A DNA stretch of 64,000 bases from Mycobacterium sp. 4858 (GTDB taxonomy: Bacteria > Actinomycetota > Actinomycetes > Mycobacteriales > Mycobacteriaceae), in contig NZ_LT968776.1 in the NCBI RefSeq assembly GCF_900240975.1, positions 1,178,001 through 1,242,000 on the forward strand, written 5' to 3'. Below, one piece after another: positions 27,530-36,654 of this stretch. The position numbers were made by a program, and so were the translations under genes. Below the pieces are notes generated by a model. It saw only the letters and a program-made list of their open reading frames with translations. It did not search any database and had not been told where the DNA came from. How positions within the stretch are numbered: position 1 is the first letter of the stretch; every line of letters starts with the position of its first letter.

Positions 27530-28267
27530 ATGAAGAACAAGGGCGTATCCTTCACGACCGCGGTGCTTGCCGTGACCATTGCACCGTTGGCCGCATGCGC
27601 AAATCAGCAGGGTGGCCAGGCCACCAGTTCGACGTCCTCGAGCGCGCCGCCCGGCACGGAGCGGATGACCACGCAGTTGAAGAGCGCCGACGGAAACCAG
27701 GTCGGCACCGCCACCATCGATTTCGCGAACGGCTACGCGACGGTCACCGTGGAGACCGGAGCCAATCAGGTTCTTAGCCCGGGCTTTCACGGGCTGCAAA
27801 TCCATTCGGTGGGCAAATGCGACGGTGACTTCGAGACCGCGGGAAGCGTCTACCAGGCGCCGGACCACACGGGTTTTCCGGCCAGCGGCGACCTGACCGC
27901 ATTGCAGGTGCGCAACGACGGCTCGGCCAAGCTCGTCACCACCACCAACCTGTTGACGGCCTCGGACCTGCGCAACAGCTCGGGGACCGCGCTCGTCGTG
28001 CACCAGACCGCGGACAACCTGAGCACGAGCTCCACCGGTGAATCCGGCAAGCGGGTGGCCTGCGGCGTATTGGCAGCGGCGTCCGCGACGACGACGTCGT
28101 CCACGTCGACAACGACCAGCGTCACGACGATCACGACGACGACCGAAGTGCCGCCGCCGTCCACGAGCACGAGCACCGTCACCGTGACCAGCAGCCCCGG
28201 CTACACGTCGACACTGCCAACCACGACCGCGACGACGCCGCCGAGCCTTCCACCCGGCACACGCTGA
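27530..28267 (+). CDS. SodC-like lipoprotein with degenerate metal site and Thr/Ser-rich tail
   Basis: A 245-residue putative lipoprotein with signal peptide and lipobox LAAC (Cys23). Residues 45-180 align with mycobacterial Cu superoxide dismutase SodC: GFHGLQIHSVGKC, HTGFPASGDLTALQVRNDGSAKLVTTT, LVVHQTADN and GKRVACGV. Two of the usual copper ligands are lost: the first His of HxH is Gln90 (H92 is kept), and the bridging His is Val107; H158 is kept. Cys97 and Cys178 could still form the family disulfide. The last 60 residues are Thr/Ser/Pro low complexity, probably glycosylated. SOD activity is unlikely as read; copper binding or a structural role is possible. Confidence 0.8.
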   Translation: MKNKGVSFTTAVLAVTIAPLAACANQQGGQATSSTSSSAPPGTERMTTQLKSADGNQVGTATIDFANGYATVTVETGANQVLSPGFHGLQIHSVGKCDGDFETAGSVYQAPDHTGFPASGDLTALQVRNDGSAKLVTTTNLLTASDLRNSSGTALVVHQTADNLSTSSTGESGKRVACGVLAAASATTTSSTSTTTSVTTITTTTEVPPPSTSTSTVTVTSSPGYTSTLPTTTATTPPSLPPGTR

Positions 28268-28331
28268 CGGCAGGCGGCGCGGATCACGCTAACGGCAGAC
28301 ATGCGCTGCACCGCGCCCCTAGGGTGCTGAC

Positions 28332-28733
28332 ATGCAGACGGTGCTGTTCACGCTCGGGCTGGTCCTCTTCCTGATCGGCCTGCTCACCGGATTCGCCGTC
28401 GCGGCGCTGAAGAATCCACGCATGGCGCTGTCGAGCCACCTCGAGGCCGTCCTCAACGGCATGTTCCTCGTGCTGATCGGCCTGCTCTGGCCCCACCTCC
28501 ACCTGAGTTACGCCTGGGGCGTTACGGCCGTCGTGTTGATCGTGTACGCCGCCTACGCGAACTGGCTCGCGACCCTGCTCGCGGCGGCGTGGGGCGCCGG
28601 CCGCAGGCTCGCGCCGATCGCAGCGGCCGACCACGAGGCCGCGGCGGCGAAGGAGCGGGTCGTCAGCTTCCTGTTGCTGTCACTGGCCGTGGCGATCATA
28701 GCGGGCGTGGTCATCGTCATCGTCGGGATCTGA
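28332..28733 (+). CDS. Four-helix membrane protein, hydroxylaminobenzene mutase-like
   Basis: A 133-residue membrane protein with four hydrophobic helices at about 4-28, 42-60, 66-88 and 110-132. Conserved polar turns NPRMALSSHLEAVLNGMF and YANWLATLLAAAWGAGRRLAPIA resemble my recollection of HabA-type hydroxylaminobenzene mutases and related short proteins. HabA rearranges hydroxylaminobenzene to 2-aminophenol, but the match is from memory and function here is unproven. It sits between the SodC-like gene and a DUF1345 gene on the same strand. Confidence 0.6.
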   Translation: MQTVLFTLGLVLFLIGLLTGFAVAALKNPRMALSSHLEAVLNGMFLVLIGLLWPHLHLSYAWGVTAVVLIVYAAYANWLATLLAAAWGAGRRLAPIAAADHEAAAAKERVVSFLLLSLAVAIIAGVVIVIVGI

Positions 28734-28781
28734 CGGCCCGGGATTTTGGCGCCGGCCGACGAACGCTCGTGCTTAGGTCGG

Positions 28782-29435
28782 GTGGTGGAAAACCTCGTTC
28801 AGTTGTTTCGCGACACGGTCGCGGCCCGGATCGCGGTGGCCGCCCTGCTCGGAGTCGCCGCGGCGCTCGCGGTGGGCAACGCGCTGGGGTGGCGATTCGC
28901 GCTGGTCGGCTGGATCGTCACCGCGGGTGTCTACGTGGTGTGGACGCGGCTGCTGCTGGGCGGTATGGACGCCGATCAGACCTGCAGATACGTGACGAGG
29001 GAGGACCCCACTCGGTGGGTGGCCGACGCGGTCATCGTGTCCGCGAGCGTCGCGAGCCTGGGCGGGGTCGGTTACGTGGTGGCCGCTGCATCGCATTCGG
29101 GCCCCGAGAAGGTAGCGGCCGCCGTCGTCGGCGTCTTGACCGTTGCGGCGTCCTGGTTCGCCGTACACACCTTGTTCACCGTGCACTACGCGCGCCTCTA
29201 TTACTCCGACGGGCCCGGGGGAATCAACTTCCACGACCCGGAGCCACCCCGCTTTCGCGACTTTGCCTATGTCGCCTTCACCGTCGGCATGACCTTTCAG
29301 GTGTCGGACACCGAGATCGGACTGACATCGATCAGGGCGACGGTGTTGCGCCACGCGTTGCTGTCCTACCTCTTCGGCGCGGTCGTCTTGGCGGTCACCG
29401 TCAACTTGATCGCGGGGCTGGGCGCCAAGGCCTGA
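28782..29435 (+). CDS. DUF1345 membrane protein
   Basis: A protein of about 217 residues with five or six transmembrane helices and the DUF1345 signatures [19 protein letters not shown] and [22 protein letters not shown]. The family is widespread and uncharacterised, though related membrane folds occur in ion channels. The GTG at 28782 is chosen for its AGGTCGG upstream; a TTG at 28746 is an alternative. It converges on the F420-type oxidoreductase gene. Confidence 0.8.
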   Translation: MVENLVQLFRDTVAARIAVAALLGVAAALAVGNALGWRFALVGWIVTAGVYVVWTRLLLGGMDADQTCRYVTREDPTRWVADAVIVSASVASLGGVGYVVAAASHSGPEKVAAAVVGVLTVAASWFAVHTLFTVHYARLYYSDGPGGINFHDPEPPRFRDFAYVAFTVGMTFQVSDTEIGLTSIRATVLRHALLSYLFGAVVLAVTVNLIAGLGAKA

Positions 29436-29468
29436 TCATGCCGAGAAGGATGACGCGTAACCGGCACC

Positions 29469-30395
29469 TCACCGCGCGTCGACGACCGGCTTCAGCGCCT
29501 CGCCCACCGCAGTGACGACACCGGGTGTGTAGCGGTGCGTCGGCAGGTTGACGATCACGCCGTCGATGCCCACGTCAATGATCCGGCGCTTGATCTCGTC
29601 GGCGATCCGGTCGATGGTGCCGGTGACCGCCCGCCCACCGCGGGCCTCCCCGATGTCGCTGGGCGCGCCGTAACCGTCGACGACGACGGTCAGCAACGCG
29701 CTGGTCTCCAACGTGGACGGATCACGGTCGATTTCCGCGCAGCGCTGCCGCAGCACCTCCAGTTTGGCGGGCAGCTGGTCGATGTCGGCGATGATGTTGA
29801 GGTGGTCGGCGTAGCGCGCGGCCAGCCGGAACGTCTTCTTCTCCCCGCTGCCGCCGAGCATGACCGGGATGTGGTCGCGGTAACGGGGCTCGTTGATCGC
29901 GCTTTCCGTGCGGTACCACTTGCCGGTGAAGGTGGGGCGCTCGCCGTGCAGCATCGGCACGATGATGTCGAGCGCCTCCTGCAGCTTCTCGAATCGCTCG
30001 GTGAACGTGCCGAACTCGAAGCCCAGCTGCTGGTGCTCCAACTCGAACCAGCCCGCCCCGATGCCGAGGATCGCCCGGCCTGCGCTCACGACGTCGAGGG
30101 TGGTGATCGCCTTCGCGAGCAGGGTCGGGTTGCGGTAGGTGTTGCCGGTCACCAACGTCGACAGCTGCACCCGCTCCACCGAGGCGGCCAGGGCACCGAG
30201 CGCGGTGTAGGCCTCCAGCATGGGCTCGTCGGGCTCGCCGAGGCCCGGTAGCTGGTAGAAGTGGTCCATCAACAGGACGGTGTCGAAGCCGGCGCCTTCG
30301 GCCTCGCGGGCCTGGGCTTGGACGGCGGGAAACAGTTCGGCGACTGGTGTGCCGTAGGAGAAGTTGGGAATTTGTAGTCCGAGGCGAATGGTCAC
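29469..30395 (-). CDS. LLM-class F420-dependent oxidoreductase
   Basis: A 308-residue luciferase-like TIM-barrel protein. It begins IRLGLQIPNFSYGTPVAELFP, has DTVLLMDHFYQLPG, the motif ILGIGAGWFELEHQQLGFEFG and later IPVMLGGSGEKKTFRLAARYAD, all usual for mycobacterial F420-dependent enzymes. Substrate is unknown. The GTG at 30395 is used because the family begins at about this point; the open frame extends five codons upstream. It is transcribed toward the DUF1345 gene. Confidence 0.82.
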   Translation of the reverse strand: MTIRLGLQIPNFSYGTPVAELFPAVQAQAREAEGAGFDTVLLMDHFYQLPGLGEPDEPMLEAYTALGALAASVERVQLSTLVTGNTYRNPTLLAKAITTLDVVSAGRAILGIGAGWFELEHQQLGFEFGTFTERFEKLQEALDIIVPMLHGERPTFTGKWYRTESAINEPRYRDHIPVMLGGSGEKKTFRLAARYADHLNIIADIDQLPAKLEVLRQRCAEIDRDPSTLETSALLTVVVDGYGAPSDIGEARGGRAVTGTIDRIADEIKRRIIDVGIDGVIVNLPTHRYTPGVVTAVGEALKPVVDAR

Positions 30396-30501
30396 GCACG
30401 ACTGCAACACGGCCGCGCGTCGTTTCCATTCCGACCGTCGGGGCTAATCAGTTACCTGTGCGCGAATTCGGCGAGCTCGGCACTGACCGGCGCGGGATTC
30501 G

Positions 30502-30831
30502 CTAGGGGCACATGAAGCTGATCGGCGGGCAATGGCGGATGGTGATCGCTTCGATCGGCGGGTTGTCGCCGTCCCAGATCGAGGTCGGCCGGCCCTGCAT
30601 GGTGACGTTGCCCATCCCGTATTGGGTCGGATACCAGGTGTGGCAGACACTCCAATCCCAGTCGATGTACTGGTTCACCACGTAGGGCATCTGCTTCGGG
30701 TCGCCCGGGCACCAGCGGTGCGGTTCCATCGTGTCCGCGTGAGCGACGCCCACACCCCACCCGGTTAGCGCGGTACTCCCCGCCAGCACTGCGGAGGCGG
30801 TGAGTCGCTTCGTCATGTGGGCAAGCGGCAT
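30502..30831 (-). CDS. Small secreted Cys/Trp-rich protein
   Basis: A 109-residue protein with a Sec signal peptide (KRLTASAVLAGSTALTGWGVGVAHA, cleavage after AHA at about residue 32). The mature part of about 77 residues has four Cys that could form two disulfides, several Trp and Tyr, and motifs DWDWSVCHTWYPTQYGMG and IRHCPPISFMCP. Similar small exported proteins exist in mycobacteria, but I cannot name a function. The ATG at 30831 follows AGAGGACAGCC; an internal ATG at 30816 is possible. It stands alone on the minus strand. Confidence 0.7.
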   Translation of the reverse strand: MPLAHMTKRLTASAVLAGSTALTGWGVGVAHADTMEPHRWCPGDPKQMPYVVNQYIDWDWSVCHTWYPTQYGMGNVTMQGRPTSIWDGDNPPIEAITIRHCPPISFMCP

Positions 30832-31065
30832 GATGGCTGTCCTCTCTGGTGTCTTGGTGGAAACCAGTGCACAAGCCCCGCCTGGCTACCGATCCCAACA
30901 AACCGAATCCGGGGAATCAACAGCCTTGAGTACGCTCGGGCCCGATCCGGCCGTCTGCATCCGGCGGTGGTACGAGTGCACGCTTATGACTTGGCGCCAA
31001 AACAGCCTGCGAATGCGGCCCATCGTCTCGCTGCGGGGCCTGGAATCCTTGCCGATGCGTCTGAG

Positions 31066-32265
31066 CTAGATGAACGCGGGCATCGATTCCCAGCCTCGGA
31101 CAGCCGACGCTGATGATAAGTGTGCGTTCTGGGTGTCGATGTCCCATTCGGGGAAGCGCCTGAGGATTTCCTCGAGCGCGATTCGTGCCTCCAGCCTGGC
31201 GAGTGCCGCTCCTAGGCAGAAGTGAGCTCCCACGCTGAACGCCAGGTGCTGACGCGGCTGGCGGTGGATGTCGAATCGGTCTCCGTCAGGCGGGAATTGG
31301 CGATGGTCGCGGCAAGCTGATGCGATCAGCGGCATCATGACGCTGCCTTCGGGCACTGTGTGGCCGTACCACTCGGTGTCCCGGGTGACGTAGCGGGCGA
31401 GGTGCGGTACGGGGGATTCGTAGCGCAGCAGTTCCTCGATCGTCTGTGGAATCAACCGATGATTGGCTGCGATTTCGCGCCGCTGGTCGGGATGGTCGGC
31501 AAGAACTTTTCCGGCCCAGCCGAGGAGTCGGGTGGTGGTCTCGTTGCCTGCGGAGGCGACGAGGCTGATGTAAAGCAGGATTTCGTCGCGGGTCAGGGTT
31601 CGGCGGACTCCTGTCTCGTCGTCGAATTCGACGTTGAGGAGTTCGGTTGTGATGTCGTCGGAGGGATGTTCGGCGCGCCAGTCGAGGTAGGCGGCGAACA
31701 CCTCGTCGTAGTGGACGCCTTCCGAGGCCAGTGTCATGGGTTGGCCGGCCTCGGTGAGCAACGAGGCATTCGAGCGTTCCCGAACTTGTTCTTGGTCGTC
31801 TTCGGGAATGCCGACCAGCATTCCGATGACTCTCATCGGCATCTGAGCGCCAAGATCGGCGATGAAATCGAAACGTCCAGTGCCGACGAGAGGGTCGAGA
31901 CATTGTGCGCAAAACGCGCGAATCTTGTCCTCGAGCTCAACGATCTTGCGGGGGGTGAACATCCGCGCGAGCAATTTACGATGGATGTCGTGAACCGGTG
32001 GGTCTTCGAAAACGATGATGCCGGGGGGTATTTCGATGTTAGCCTTGATCACTTCGAGGATCATTCCGCGGGCTGAACTGAACGTGCCGGTGTCGACAAG
32101 CGCACGACTCACGTCCTGGAAACGACTGAGCGCATAGAAATCGTATTGCTCGTTGTAGTACAGCGGCGACTCCTCGCGCAGCCGCCGGAACATTGGGTAG
32201 GGATCGGCGAGAAGTTCCACATCGTAGGGGTCGTACCGAATGTCGTTGACCTCAGTTACGGTCAT
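31066..32265 (-). CDS. Cytochrome P450
   Basis: A 399-residue bacterial class I P450. The haem loop is FSVGAHFCLGAALARLE with Cys350 as thiolate ligand. The I-helix reads LVASAGNETTTRLLG, in which the usual AGxxT pattern is present as AGNET. The ExxR pair is in TIEELLRYESPVPHLAR. The substrate is unknown; redox partners are not encoded next to it. The ATG at 32265 follows AGGAGGACGGACC. It is divergent from a TetR gene about 290 bases away. Base composition is visibly lower in GC than the flanking core genes, which suggests acquisition. Confidence 0.88.
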   Translation of the reverse strand: MTVTEVNDIRYDPYDVELLADPYPMFRRLREESPLYYNEQYDFYALSRFQDVSRALVDTGTFSSARGMILEVIKANIEIPPGIIVFEDPPVHDIHRKLLARMFTPRKIVELEDKIRAFCAQCLDPLVGTGRFDFIADLGAQMPMRVIGMLVGIPEDDQEQVRERSNASLLTEAGQPMTLASEGVHYDEVFAAYLDWRAEHPSDDITTELLNVEFDDETGVRRTLTRDEILLYISLVASAGNETTTRLLGWAGKVLADHPDQRREIAANHRLIPQTIEELLRYESPVPHLARYVTRDTEWYGHTVPEGSVMMPLIASACRDHRQFPPDGDRFDIHRQPRQHLAFSVGAHFCLGAALARLEARIALEEILRRFPEWDIDTQNAHLSSASAVRGWESMPAFI

Positions 32266-32558
32266 GGTCCGTCCTCCTGGTGCAGCGGAACCGGCCGCGA
32301 TTCCTCGATGTATCACAGCAGACCCAGCGCTGACTGACAAGACAAATCAGAGTAAAATGTCGCGTCATTGTTGACTGTTGCGGATTCGCGCGGTGTGGTG
32401 AAGAGGAACTCCTGCGCGGCAGGCGCGCACTCGCTCTTGAGATTTCGTATGAACTGGCATGTTCGAAGCGACAAGATATCGTTGACCTCGGCCCCAGTTC
32501 GCAATACCTTTAACTTCAGGTTGTCACGTCATGCCGAACTGGAGCACGATGATGGGCC
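32266..32558. other. P450-TetR divergent intergenic region
   Basis: The 293-base gap between divergent P450 and TetR genes must hold both promoters and probably the TetR operator. It is AT-rich for this genome (for example ACAAATCAGAGTAAAATG near 32341). I could not single out a convincing palindrome, so no operator is called. Confidence 0.4.
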
Positions 32559-33248
32559 TTGCCCTTGCGTAGCCATGGATGGTCGGGCCACACGCCGGCC
32601 TCCGATGAGGAAGCCGTCAACAGGATTCTGGACGCGGTTGACTCCTTGGTTGCCGAAGGCGGATCGGCCATCCGCGTCAGCGACCTGGCCCGCGTTCTGG
32701 GAGTGAGCCGCCAGACCATCTACCGTTACTTTCCTGGGGCTGAAGCGCTTCTGGTCGGCAGTCAGATGCGTTCGGCTGACGGCTTTCTCGATCGTTTAGC
32801 CGATCACCTGCGTGGGTGGACAAATCCGGCGGCTGCCGTCGTCGAGGGCGTAGCATTCGCGGCCGAGGAGTTCGCCGACGACCCGCTGATGGCGCGGTTC
32901 CTAGAGACACGGTTACCGGGTGGCACGTCAGCCTCGTTCACCGCCGGTGCGGCATTTGCTCTCGGACGAGAAATGTTCCGGCGATATGACGTCGACTGGG
33001 CCGCCCATGGCTTCGACGACGCTGCGATGGACGACCTCATCGAACTCGCTGTACGCACACTTCAGTCGGTTCTGCTCGATCCTCCCGAGCGGCCACTCAA
33101 CCCAGTGGCACTCCGCAGTCTCGTGGGCAGATGGCTTGGACCGGCCGTCCTCTACCACCAGCTGACCCGCGACATCGATGCACTAACCGCTCTCACGCAT
33201 GCCAGGCAACTGACTTCCAGCGCTCGCGGATCAGCCAAATTGGCGTGA
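32559..33248 (+). CDS. TetR-family transcriptional regulator
   Basis: A 229-residue regulator whose helix-turn-helix covers IRVSDLARVLGVSRQTIYRYF (about residues 38-58), followed by a variable ligand domain. The frame begins at a TTG (32559); a stop lies just upstream, so the true start is there or slightly downstream. It is divergent from the P450 gene and is the natural candidate for its control. Like the P450 gene it has lower GC than the backbone, and the two were probably acquired together. Confidence 0.82.
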   Translation: MPLRSHGWSGHTPASDEEAVNRILDAVDSLVAEGGSAIRVSDLARVLGVSRQTIYRYFPGAEALLVGSQMRSADGFLDRLADHLRGWTNPAAAVVEGVAFAAEEFADDPLMARFLETRLPGGTSASFTAGAAFALGREMFRRYDVDWAAHGFDDAAMDDLIELAVRTLQSVLLDPPERPLNPVALRSLVGRWLGPAVLYHQLTRDIDALTALTHARQLTSSARGSAKLA

Positions 33249-33361
33249 CCAGAGCGCATTCAGCCACCCGGAGCTACCAACCCCAACCCGCAACGCTGCC
33301 ACCTGTACCCACTGATGAACGGCTCTCGTTTGAGGCCGCGGCGTAGCCATAGGCAAAGCGA

Positions 33362-33393
33362 AGGCCCCCGTTCCGAAGCGGATACGGGGGCCT
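33362..33393. terminator. Hairpin between convergent TetR gene and groEL1
   Basis: AGGCCCCCGT (33362-33371) and its exact complement ACGGGGGCCT (33384-33393) enclose a 12-base loop. It lies 15 bases after the groEL1 stop on the minus strand and between two convergent genes, so it can end transcription from both sides. Confidence 0.75.
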
Positions 33394-33408
33394 CGCTGTT
33401 CCTACTGA

Positions 33409-35031
33409 CTAGTGGTGGTGATGTCCGTGACCGTGGCCGTGGTCGTCGTGCTCGTCGGCCGGCTTGTCAACGACCGCCGTCTCGGTGGTCAGCACCATGC
33501 GCGCCACCGACGCGGCGTTGAGCACCGCGGACCGGGTCACCTTGACGGGGTCGATCACGCCGTCGGCGATCAAGTCGCCGTAGGTGAGCTTGTCGGCGTT
33601 GAGCCCGTGCCCGGCCGGCAACTCGCTGACCTTGCTCACGGCGACCGCACCGTCCAGGCCGGCGTTGGTGGCGATCCAGTACAGCGGTGCCGCGAGCGCC
33701 TCGGCGAACACCGCGACGCCCGCCGCCTGGTCGCCGGTCAGCGACTCGCGCAGCTCCTTCAGCGCGTTGCGCGCGCCGATGAGCGCCGACCCGCCACCCG
33801 CGACGATGCCCTCCTCGACGGCGGCCTTGGCGGCCGCGACGGCATCCTCGACGCTCTCCTTGCGTTCCTTGAGCGCCGTCTCCGTGGCCGCACCCACTTT
33901 GATCACGGCCACGCCGCCGGCCAGCTTGGCCAGCCGCTCCTGCAGTTTCTCGCGGTCCCAGTCGGAATCGCTCTTCTCGATCTCGGCGCGCAGCTGCTTG
34001 ATCCGGTCGGCGACCGCATCCTTGGAGCCGCCCCCGTCGACGATGATGGTGTCGTCCTTGCTCACCACCACGCGGCGGGCCGAGCCCAGCACGTCGGTGC
34101 CGACCTCGCGCAGCAGCAGGCCGGCGTCGGGGTTGACCACCTGGCCTCCGGTGACCACGGCCAGGTCCTCGAGGAACGCCTTGCGGCGGTCGCCGAAGAA
34201 CGGCGCCTTCACGGCAACCGCCTTGAGCGTCTTGCGAATCGAGTTGACCACCAGCGTCGCCAGCGCCTCGCCCTCGATGTCCTCGGCGATGATCAGCAAC
34301 GGCTTACCCGACTCGGCCACCTTCTCCAGCATGGGCAGCAGGTCGGGCAACGAGCTGATCTTCTCCTGGTGCAACAGGATCAGCGGGTCGTCCAGCACGG
34401 CTTCCTGCGAGTCGAAGTCGGTGACGAAATACGCCGACAGGAAACCCTTGTCGAAACCGACGCCCTCGGTGAACTCGAGCTCGGTGCTCAGCGTCGAAGA
34501 CTCTTCCACGCTGACCACGCCGTCGGCGCCGACCTTGGTCATCGCCTCACCGACCAGCTCGCCGAGGTGCTGGTCGCGCGACGAGACGGTCGCCACCTGA
34601 GCGATGCCGTCCTTGCCGGACACCGGGGTGGCCGCCGCCAGCAGCGCCTCGGACGCGGCGTCGGCCGCCTTGGAGATGCCCACGCCGAGCTCGATCGGGT
34701 TGGCGCCCGCCGCACCCAGCCGCAGGCCGGCCTTGACCAGCGCCTGCGCCAGCACGGTCGCGGTCGTGGTGCCGTCACCCGCCACGTCGTTGGTCTTGGT
34801 CGCCACCGACTTCACCAGCTGGGCACCCAAGTTCTCGAATGGGTCTTCCAGGTCGATCTCACGCGCGACGGTCACGCCGTCGTTGGTGACGGCCGGGCCG
34901 CCGAATGCCTTGGCCAGCACCACATGCCGGCCGCGTGGCCCCAATGTCACCCGGACCGCGTCGGCGAGCGCGTTGACGCCGGCCTCGATGGCGCGGCGCG
35001 CGGTCTCGTCGTATTCAATGATCTTGCTCAT
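33409..35031 (-). CDS. groEL1: Chaperonin GroEL1 with His-rich tail
   Basis: A 540-residue 60-kDa chaperonin, ortholog of Rv3417c. ATP-site motifs include [28 protein letters not shown] and [13 protein letters not shown]. The C-terminus [13 protein letters not shown] is the His-rich tail that marks mycobacterial GroEL1, in contrast to the Gly-Met tail of the essential GroEL2. GroEL1 is dispensable in several mycobacteria and is linked to mycolate/biofilm metabolism and metal binding. It lies 88 bases after groES in the CIRCE-controlled operon. Confidence 0.95.
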   Translation of the reverse strand: MSKIIEYDETARRAIEAGVNALADAVRVTLGPRGRHVVLAKAFGGPAVTNDGVTVAREIDLEDPFENLGAQLVKSVATKTNDVAGDGTTTATVLAQALVKAGLRLGAAGANPIELGVGISKAADAASEALLAAATPVSGKDGIAQVATVSSRDQHLGELVGEAMTKVGADGVVSVEESSTLSTELEFTEGVGFDKGFLSAYFVTDFDSQEAVLDDPLILLHQEKISSLPDLLPMLEKVAESGKPLLIIAEDIEGEALATLVVNSIRKTLKAVAVKAPFFGDRRKAFLEDLAVVTGGQVVNPDAGLLLREVGTDVLGSARRVVVSKDDTIIVDGGGSKDAVADRIKQLRAEIEKSDSDWDREKLQERLAKLAGGVAVIKVGAATETALKERKESVEDAVAAAKAAVEEGIVAGGGSALIGARNALKELRESLTGDQAAGVAVFAEALAAPLYWIATNAGLDGAVAVSKVSELPAGHGLNADKLTYGDLIADGVIDPVKVTRSAVLNAASVARMVLTTETAVVDKPADEHDDHGHGHGHHHH

Positions 35032-35119
35032 CAGGCTCCTTTAAGAAGGGCGATAACGCGTGCCGCCCCGGAAATCACCCGCGAACATGCGCGGGGATCG
35101 CCGGGGCGGGCCACGGTGC

Positions 35120-35422
35120 TTACTTCGATACGACGGCCAGCACGTCGCGCGCCGACAGGATCAGGTACTCCTCGCCGTTGTACTTGATCTCGGTGCCGCC
35201 GTACTTGCTGTAGATGACGGTGTCACCTTCCGAGACGTCGAGCGGGATCCGCTTCTCGCCGTCCTCGTCCCAGCGGCCGGGACCGACGGCGACGACGGTG
35301 CCTTCCTGCGGCTTCTCCTTGGCGGTGTCAGGAATGACCAGACCGGACGCGGTCGTGGTCTCGGCCTCGTTGGCCTGCACGAGAATCTTGTCCTCGAGTG
35401 GCTTGATGTTCACCTTCGCCAC
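35120..35422 (-). CDS. groES: Co-chaperonin GroES
   Basis: A 100-residue GroES, ortholog of Rv3418c. It has the start [25 protein letters not shown], the mobile loop with the hydrophobic GLVIP, and the end VLAVVSK. It forms the lid of the GroEL chamber. It is first gene of the groES-groEL1 operon; a CIRCE operator lies about 130 bases upstream. A GGAGGG-like site (GGAGGGCTCCAATC) precedes the start. Confidence 0.96.
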   Translation of the reverse strand: MAKVNIKPLEDKILVQANEAETTTASGLVIPDTAKEKPQEGTVVAVGPGRWDEDGEKRIPLDVSEGDTVIYSKYGGTEIKYNGEEYLILSARDVLAVVSK

Positions 35423-35550
35423 GATTGGAGCCCTCCACTAGTTAGATCGGGTCCGGGGCGGTTGCCCCGGAATTATCAAGGGATTCGGCAGTCGTCCGAG
35501 CCCGAGCGCCGTCGTCGCGGGTGCCGGCACAGGGTTTGGCCGATTGCCAC

Positions 35551-35577
35551 CTAGCACTCTATACACGAGAGTGCTAG
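35551..35577 (-). promoter_or_regulatory. CIRCE operator (HrcA) of groES-groEL1
   Basis: CTAGCACTC, nine bases, GAGTGCTAG: a perfect 9-9-9 CIRCE element, differing from the general consensus only in the outer base pair. A further half-site CACTC follows, so GAGTGCTAGCACTC at 35569-35582 is a second, overlapping palindrome. HrcA represses groE operons through CIRCE in mycobacteria. Confidence 0.9.
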
Positions 35578-35622
35578 CACTCAAGGGCACCCCGCTGCGT
35601 AGCGGGTATTCGCTAAGGGCGA

Positions 35623-36654
35623 TCAGCTCACCTGGGCTTTTACCACCGGCAGGCCCGGGTCGCTGGCCGCATCCAACGGCGAGGGCGGCGCCCCGGCGGC
35701 CACCAGGTGCGCGGCGAAGGAGGCGATCATCGCCCCGTTGTCGGTGCAGAGCCGCGGCCTCGGAATCCGCAGCGTCAGGCCGGCCGCCGCGCAGCGCTGC
35801 TCGGCCAACTCCCGCAGCCGTGAATTTGCGGCCACTCCCCCGGCGATCAGCAGCGTCGAGACGCCGAGCCGGGTCGCCGCCCGCACCGCCTTCATGGTCA
35901 GCACGTCGGCGACCGCCTCCTGGAAACCCGCGGCCACATCGGCGTTCACCGCGTCGGGGTGACTCTCCAGATAGCGCGCGACGGCCGTTTTGAGCCCGGA
36001 AAAGCTGAAGGCGTACGGGTCGTCGGCGGGGCCGGTCATGCCGCGCGGGAAGGCGGGGACCTCTGCGGCCTCCCGGCCGCAGCTGCGGGCCAGCTCGTCG
36101 AGCACCCTGCCGCCGGGGTAGCCCAGGCCCAGCAGCCGGGCCACCTTGTCATAGGCCTCGCCCGCGGCGTCGTCGACCGTGCTGCCCAGCTCGACGATCG
36201 GTTCGCCGAGGGAACGCACGTGCAGGAGGTGCGTGTGGCCGCCGGACACCAGTAGCGCCACGCACTCGGGCAGCGGCCCGTGTTCGTAGACGTCGGCGGC
36301 CAGGTGGCCGCCCAGGTGGTTCACGGCGTAGAACGGCACCCCCCACGCGGCCGCATACGCCTTGGCCGCGGCCACTCCGACCAGCAGCGCGCCGGCCAGG
36401 CCGGGCCCGATCGTGGCGGCGACGATGTCGGGCTTGCCCAGGCCGGCCGCCGCCAGGGCGCGGCGCATGGTGGGGCCGAGGGCCTCCAGATGCGCCCGCG
36501 ACGCGATCTCGGGGACCACGCCGCCGAAGCGGACGTGTTCGTCGACGCTGGACGCCACCTCGTCGGCCAGTAGCGTCACGGTGCCGTCATCGTCGAGCCG
36601 CGCAATGCCGACTCCCGTTTCGTCGCAGGAGCTTTCGATGGCCAGGATGATCAT
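35623..36654 (-). CDS. tsaD: tRNA N6-threonylcarbamoyladenosine transferase TsaD
   Basis: A 343-residue ASKHA-fold enzyme, ortholog of Rv3419c (formerly gcp). Metal ligands H113 and H117 lie in [13 protein letters not shown]; other motifs are [10 protein letters not shown] and [11 protein letters not shown]. With TsaB and TsaE it transfers the threonylcarbamoyl group to A37 of ANN-decoding tRNAs. The start overlaps the rimI stop by four bases. It is the last gene of a chain alr-hydrolase-tsaE-tsaB-rimI-tsaD and precedes the groES operator. Confidence 0.94.
   Translation of the reverse strand: MIILAIESSCDETGVGIARLDDDGTVTLLADEVASSVDEHVRFGGVVPEIASRAHLEALGPTMRRALAAAGLGKPDIVAATIGPGLAGALLVGVAAAKAYAAAWGVPFYAVNHLGGHLAADVYEHGPLPECVALLVSGGHTHLLHVRSLGEPIVELGSTVDDAAGEAYDKVARLLGLGYPGGRVLDELARSCGREAAEVPAFPRGMTGPADDPYAFSFSGLKTAVARYLESHPDAVNADVAAGFQEAVADVLTMKAVRAATRLGVSTLLIAGGVAANSRLRELAEQRCAAAGLTLRIPRPRLCTDNGAMIASFAAHLVAAGAPPSPLDAASDPGLPVVKAQVS

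Noticed and set aside
33412..35187. Plus-strand open frame of 591 codons
   Set aside because: Antisense of groEL1, with composition typical of a shadow frame and no ribosome site.
35575..35590. Possible HspR (HAIR) site near the groES operator
   Set aside because: Only one half, ACTCAAG, is present; the paired CTTGAGT at the right spacing is missing.
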